Positions 4,492-5,303 of a stretch of DNA of 5,303 nt are shown in pieces. Under the pieces are notes generated by a model. That model was not told the DNA's origin. It ran no database searches and saw only the letters and a program-made list of their open reading frames with translations. Location: positions 1 through 5,303 of the forward strand of contig WQXD01000260.1 in the NCBI GenBank assembly GCA_009785015.1, given 5' to 3'. The position numbers and the translations under genes were made by a program. Source of the stretch: Oscillospiraceae bacterium (GTDB lineage Bacteria > Bacillota_A > Clostridia > Oscillospirales > WRJC01). The number at the start of each line of letters is the position of its first letter. Positions within the stretch are counted from its first letter, which is position 1.

Positions 4492-5303
4492 TCACGGGGT
4501 CCTGTCCACGGACCATTTTTCCGCGCATTTCAAAAGGCCGCGCGCCTCGTCCTCGGTATTGCACCATGTTTGGATGAACAGCCCGCGGGCAGACAGAGTG
4601 TCGAGCGCGTCCTTGAGCTCGTGCGGCGGCAGTGATATATGCAGATTGCGCCCGGCGGACTGCACTTTTTTCAGTGTGTCCATGAAGTGCAGCGGGCTTT
4701 TCTGGCCCGCCCCCGGAAGTATCTGAATCGCCTGCAGGCGGTTTAACTCGAGAAGCGCGTCCACATGGCGGAAATTCCCGAGTCCGTCCACGTGATATAC
4801 GGTGTGGTCGAGATATTTCGTCTGCATTTCTATCGACGGCAAAAACACTTCGTTGAACATTTTCGGGGATATCATATAGGCGAAATCGTTTTGAGCCGCG
4901 TAAAATTTGTCCGGCGACCACAGATTAAACCAGCAGGTCGAGCCCTGCGCCCCGTCTTTGGTTATGGAATATGTATTGTCATATATTTCGAGCCACTGGC
5001 GCATGAGATATTGGTCGAATTCGCGGACGTACTCCGGGCATTCAGCCATGTCGTACAGAAGCGGCTCCGTGCCTCGAATGGCGGCGAGCGTATCGCCGCA
5101 CGCGCCGAATGCCATATTGCTCGGAATGCACTTGCCCTCGCTCTCACGCACCGCAAAACGGCGCACCTCCCGCCCGAACTTCCACCATTTATTATTTTCC
5201 TTGTCGATTGTCAGCCGCCTGTAGTCGTGGTCGGTAAGCTCGCCGTCAGCGATCAAAGGCTCTGCCCAGCCCGTGTCCTCTTTCAGGGTCACGTTCGCGC
5301 CAA
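4492..5303 (-). CDS. Uroporphyrinogen-decarboxylase (URO-D) superfamily protein, C-terminal part
   Basis: The minus-strand frame is open from the window edge to TGA 4494-4492, about 270 residues. The GTG at 5292 is not the start, since the frame continues upstream and the family usually has 330-400 residues. The URO-D barrel is recognisable: F-G-A-C-G-D-T-L-A-A-I-R-G-T-E-P-L-L-Y-D-M, then I-S-P-K-M-F-N-E-V-F-L-P, Y-H-V-D-G-L-G-N-F-R-H-V-D-A-L-L-E, and I-L-P-G-A-G. The superfamily contains heme-pathway decarboxylases and MtaA/CmuA-type corrinoid methyltransferases. The Y-H-V-D-G and Q-T-W-C segments may correspond to the zinc site (H-x-C...C) of the methyltransferases, with aspartate in place of one cysteine; that alignment is from memory. 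True heme-pathway activity is unlikely. GC content and codon choice (GCG, CTC, AAG) differ visibly from the AT-rich left genes. It converges with the ABC remnant 5 bases away. Confidence 0.8.
   Translation of the reverse strand, partial: GANVTLKEDTGWAEPLIADGELTDHDYRRLTIDKENNKWWKFGREVRRFAVRESEGKCIPSNMAFGACGDTLAAIRGTEPLLYDMAECPEYVREFDQYLMRQWLEIYDNTYSITKDGAQGSTCWFNLWSPDKFYAAQNDFAYMISPKMFNEVFLPSIEMQTKYLDHTVYHVDGLGNFRHVDALLELNRLQAIQILPGAGQKSPLHFMDTLKKVQSAGRNLHISLPPHELKDALDTLSARGLFIQTWCNTEDEARGLLKCAEKWSVDRTP
4498..4520 (+). terminator. Candidate Rho-independent terminator after the ABC remnant
   Basis: On the plus strand GGTCC (4498-4502) and GGACC (4510-4514) form a GC-rich 5-bp stem with a 7-base loop, followed by ATTTTT. 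It starts 11 bases after the ABC remnant's stop. It lies inside the 3' coding end of the opposing URO-D-like gene, so it may be a coincidence of coding sequence. Confidence 0.35.

Noticed and set aside
4433..4921. A 162-residue minus-strand frame antisense-register to the URO-D-like gene
   Set aside because: It lies on the same strand in a shifted frame within a convincing URO-D coding region, is arginine- and proline-rich, and is typical of a high-GC shadow frame.

Overview
The window looks like a piece of a Gram-positive, probably clostridial (Clostridia/Oscillospirales-like) genome or metagenome contig. The signs are purine-rich Shine-Dalgarno sites, a TTG start, a Gram-positive style lipoprotein, AT-leaning codon use in the left part, and protein types common in gut Clostridia. 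This assignment is an inference from recall of families; no search was run.

Left part (1-3004, plus strand). The window opens in the last ~77 codons of a GNAT acetyltransferase. A 317-residue protein with two tandem GNAT domains follows. Next comes a 521-residue protein with an ECF-type sigma factor at its N-terminus and a ~360-residue C-terminal extension that begins with a winged-helix-like segment. Four bases after its stop, with a good ribosome-binding site, a 31-codon reading frame resembles the N-terminus of an aminoglycoside-phosphotransferase-like kinase, but it stops abruptly.

Middle (3005-3400). This stretch holds no convincing complete gene. It contains a GC-rich element of ~127 bp built from palindromes with 8-bp terminal inverted repeats (3067-3193). 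A block of four consecutive hairpins (3284-3392) follows and ends in GGGTTCAC. That end coincides with the point where a minus-strand membrane-protein gene loses its sequence.

Right-middle (3399-4390, minus strand). This is the remains of a small operon: the C-terminal end of a membrane protein, a complete 214-residue lipoprotein, and the N-terminal two-helix part of another membrane protein. The cistrons are tightly spaced, with overlapping stop and ribosome-binding sites.

Right end. A plus-strand fragment at about 4388-4486 encodes the last ~33 residues of an ABC exporter ATPase. Five bases beyond it, on the minus strand and clearly richer in GC, is the C-terminal ~270 residues of a uroporphyrinogen-decarboxylase (URO-D) superfamily protein that continues past the window edge.

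Overall the window is a mosaic with two breakpoints. Near 3000-3400 two convergent genes both lack their 3' ends. Near 4385 two divergent genes both lack their 5' ends. Repeat-driven rearrangement, or an assembly join at repeats, explains this better than a coherent multi-gene system. The most interesting intact gene is the sigma factor with the large C-terminal extension.
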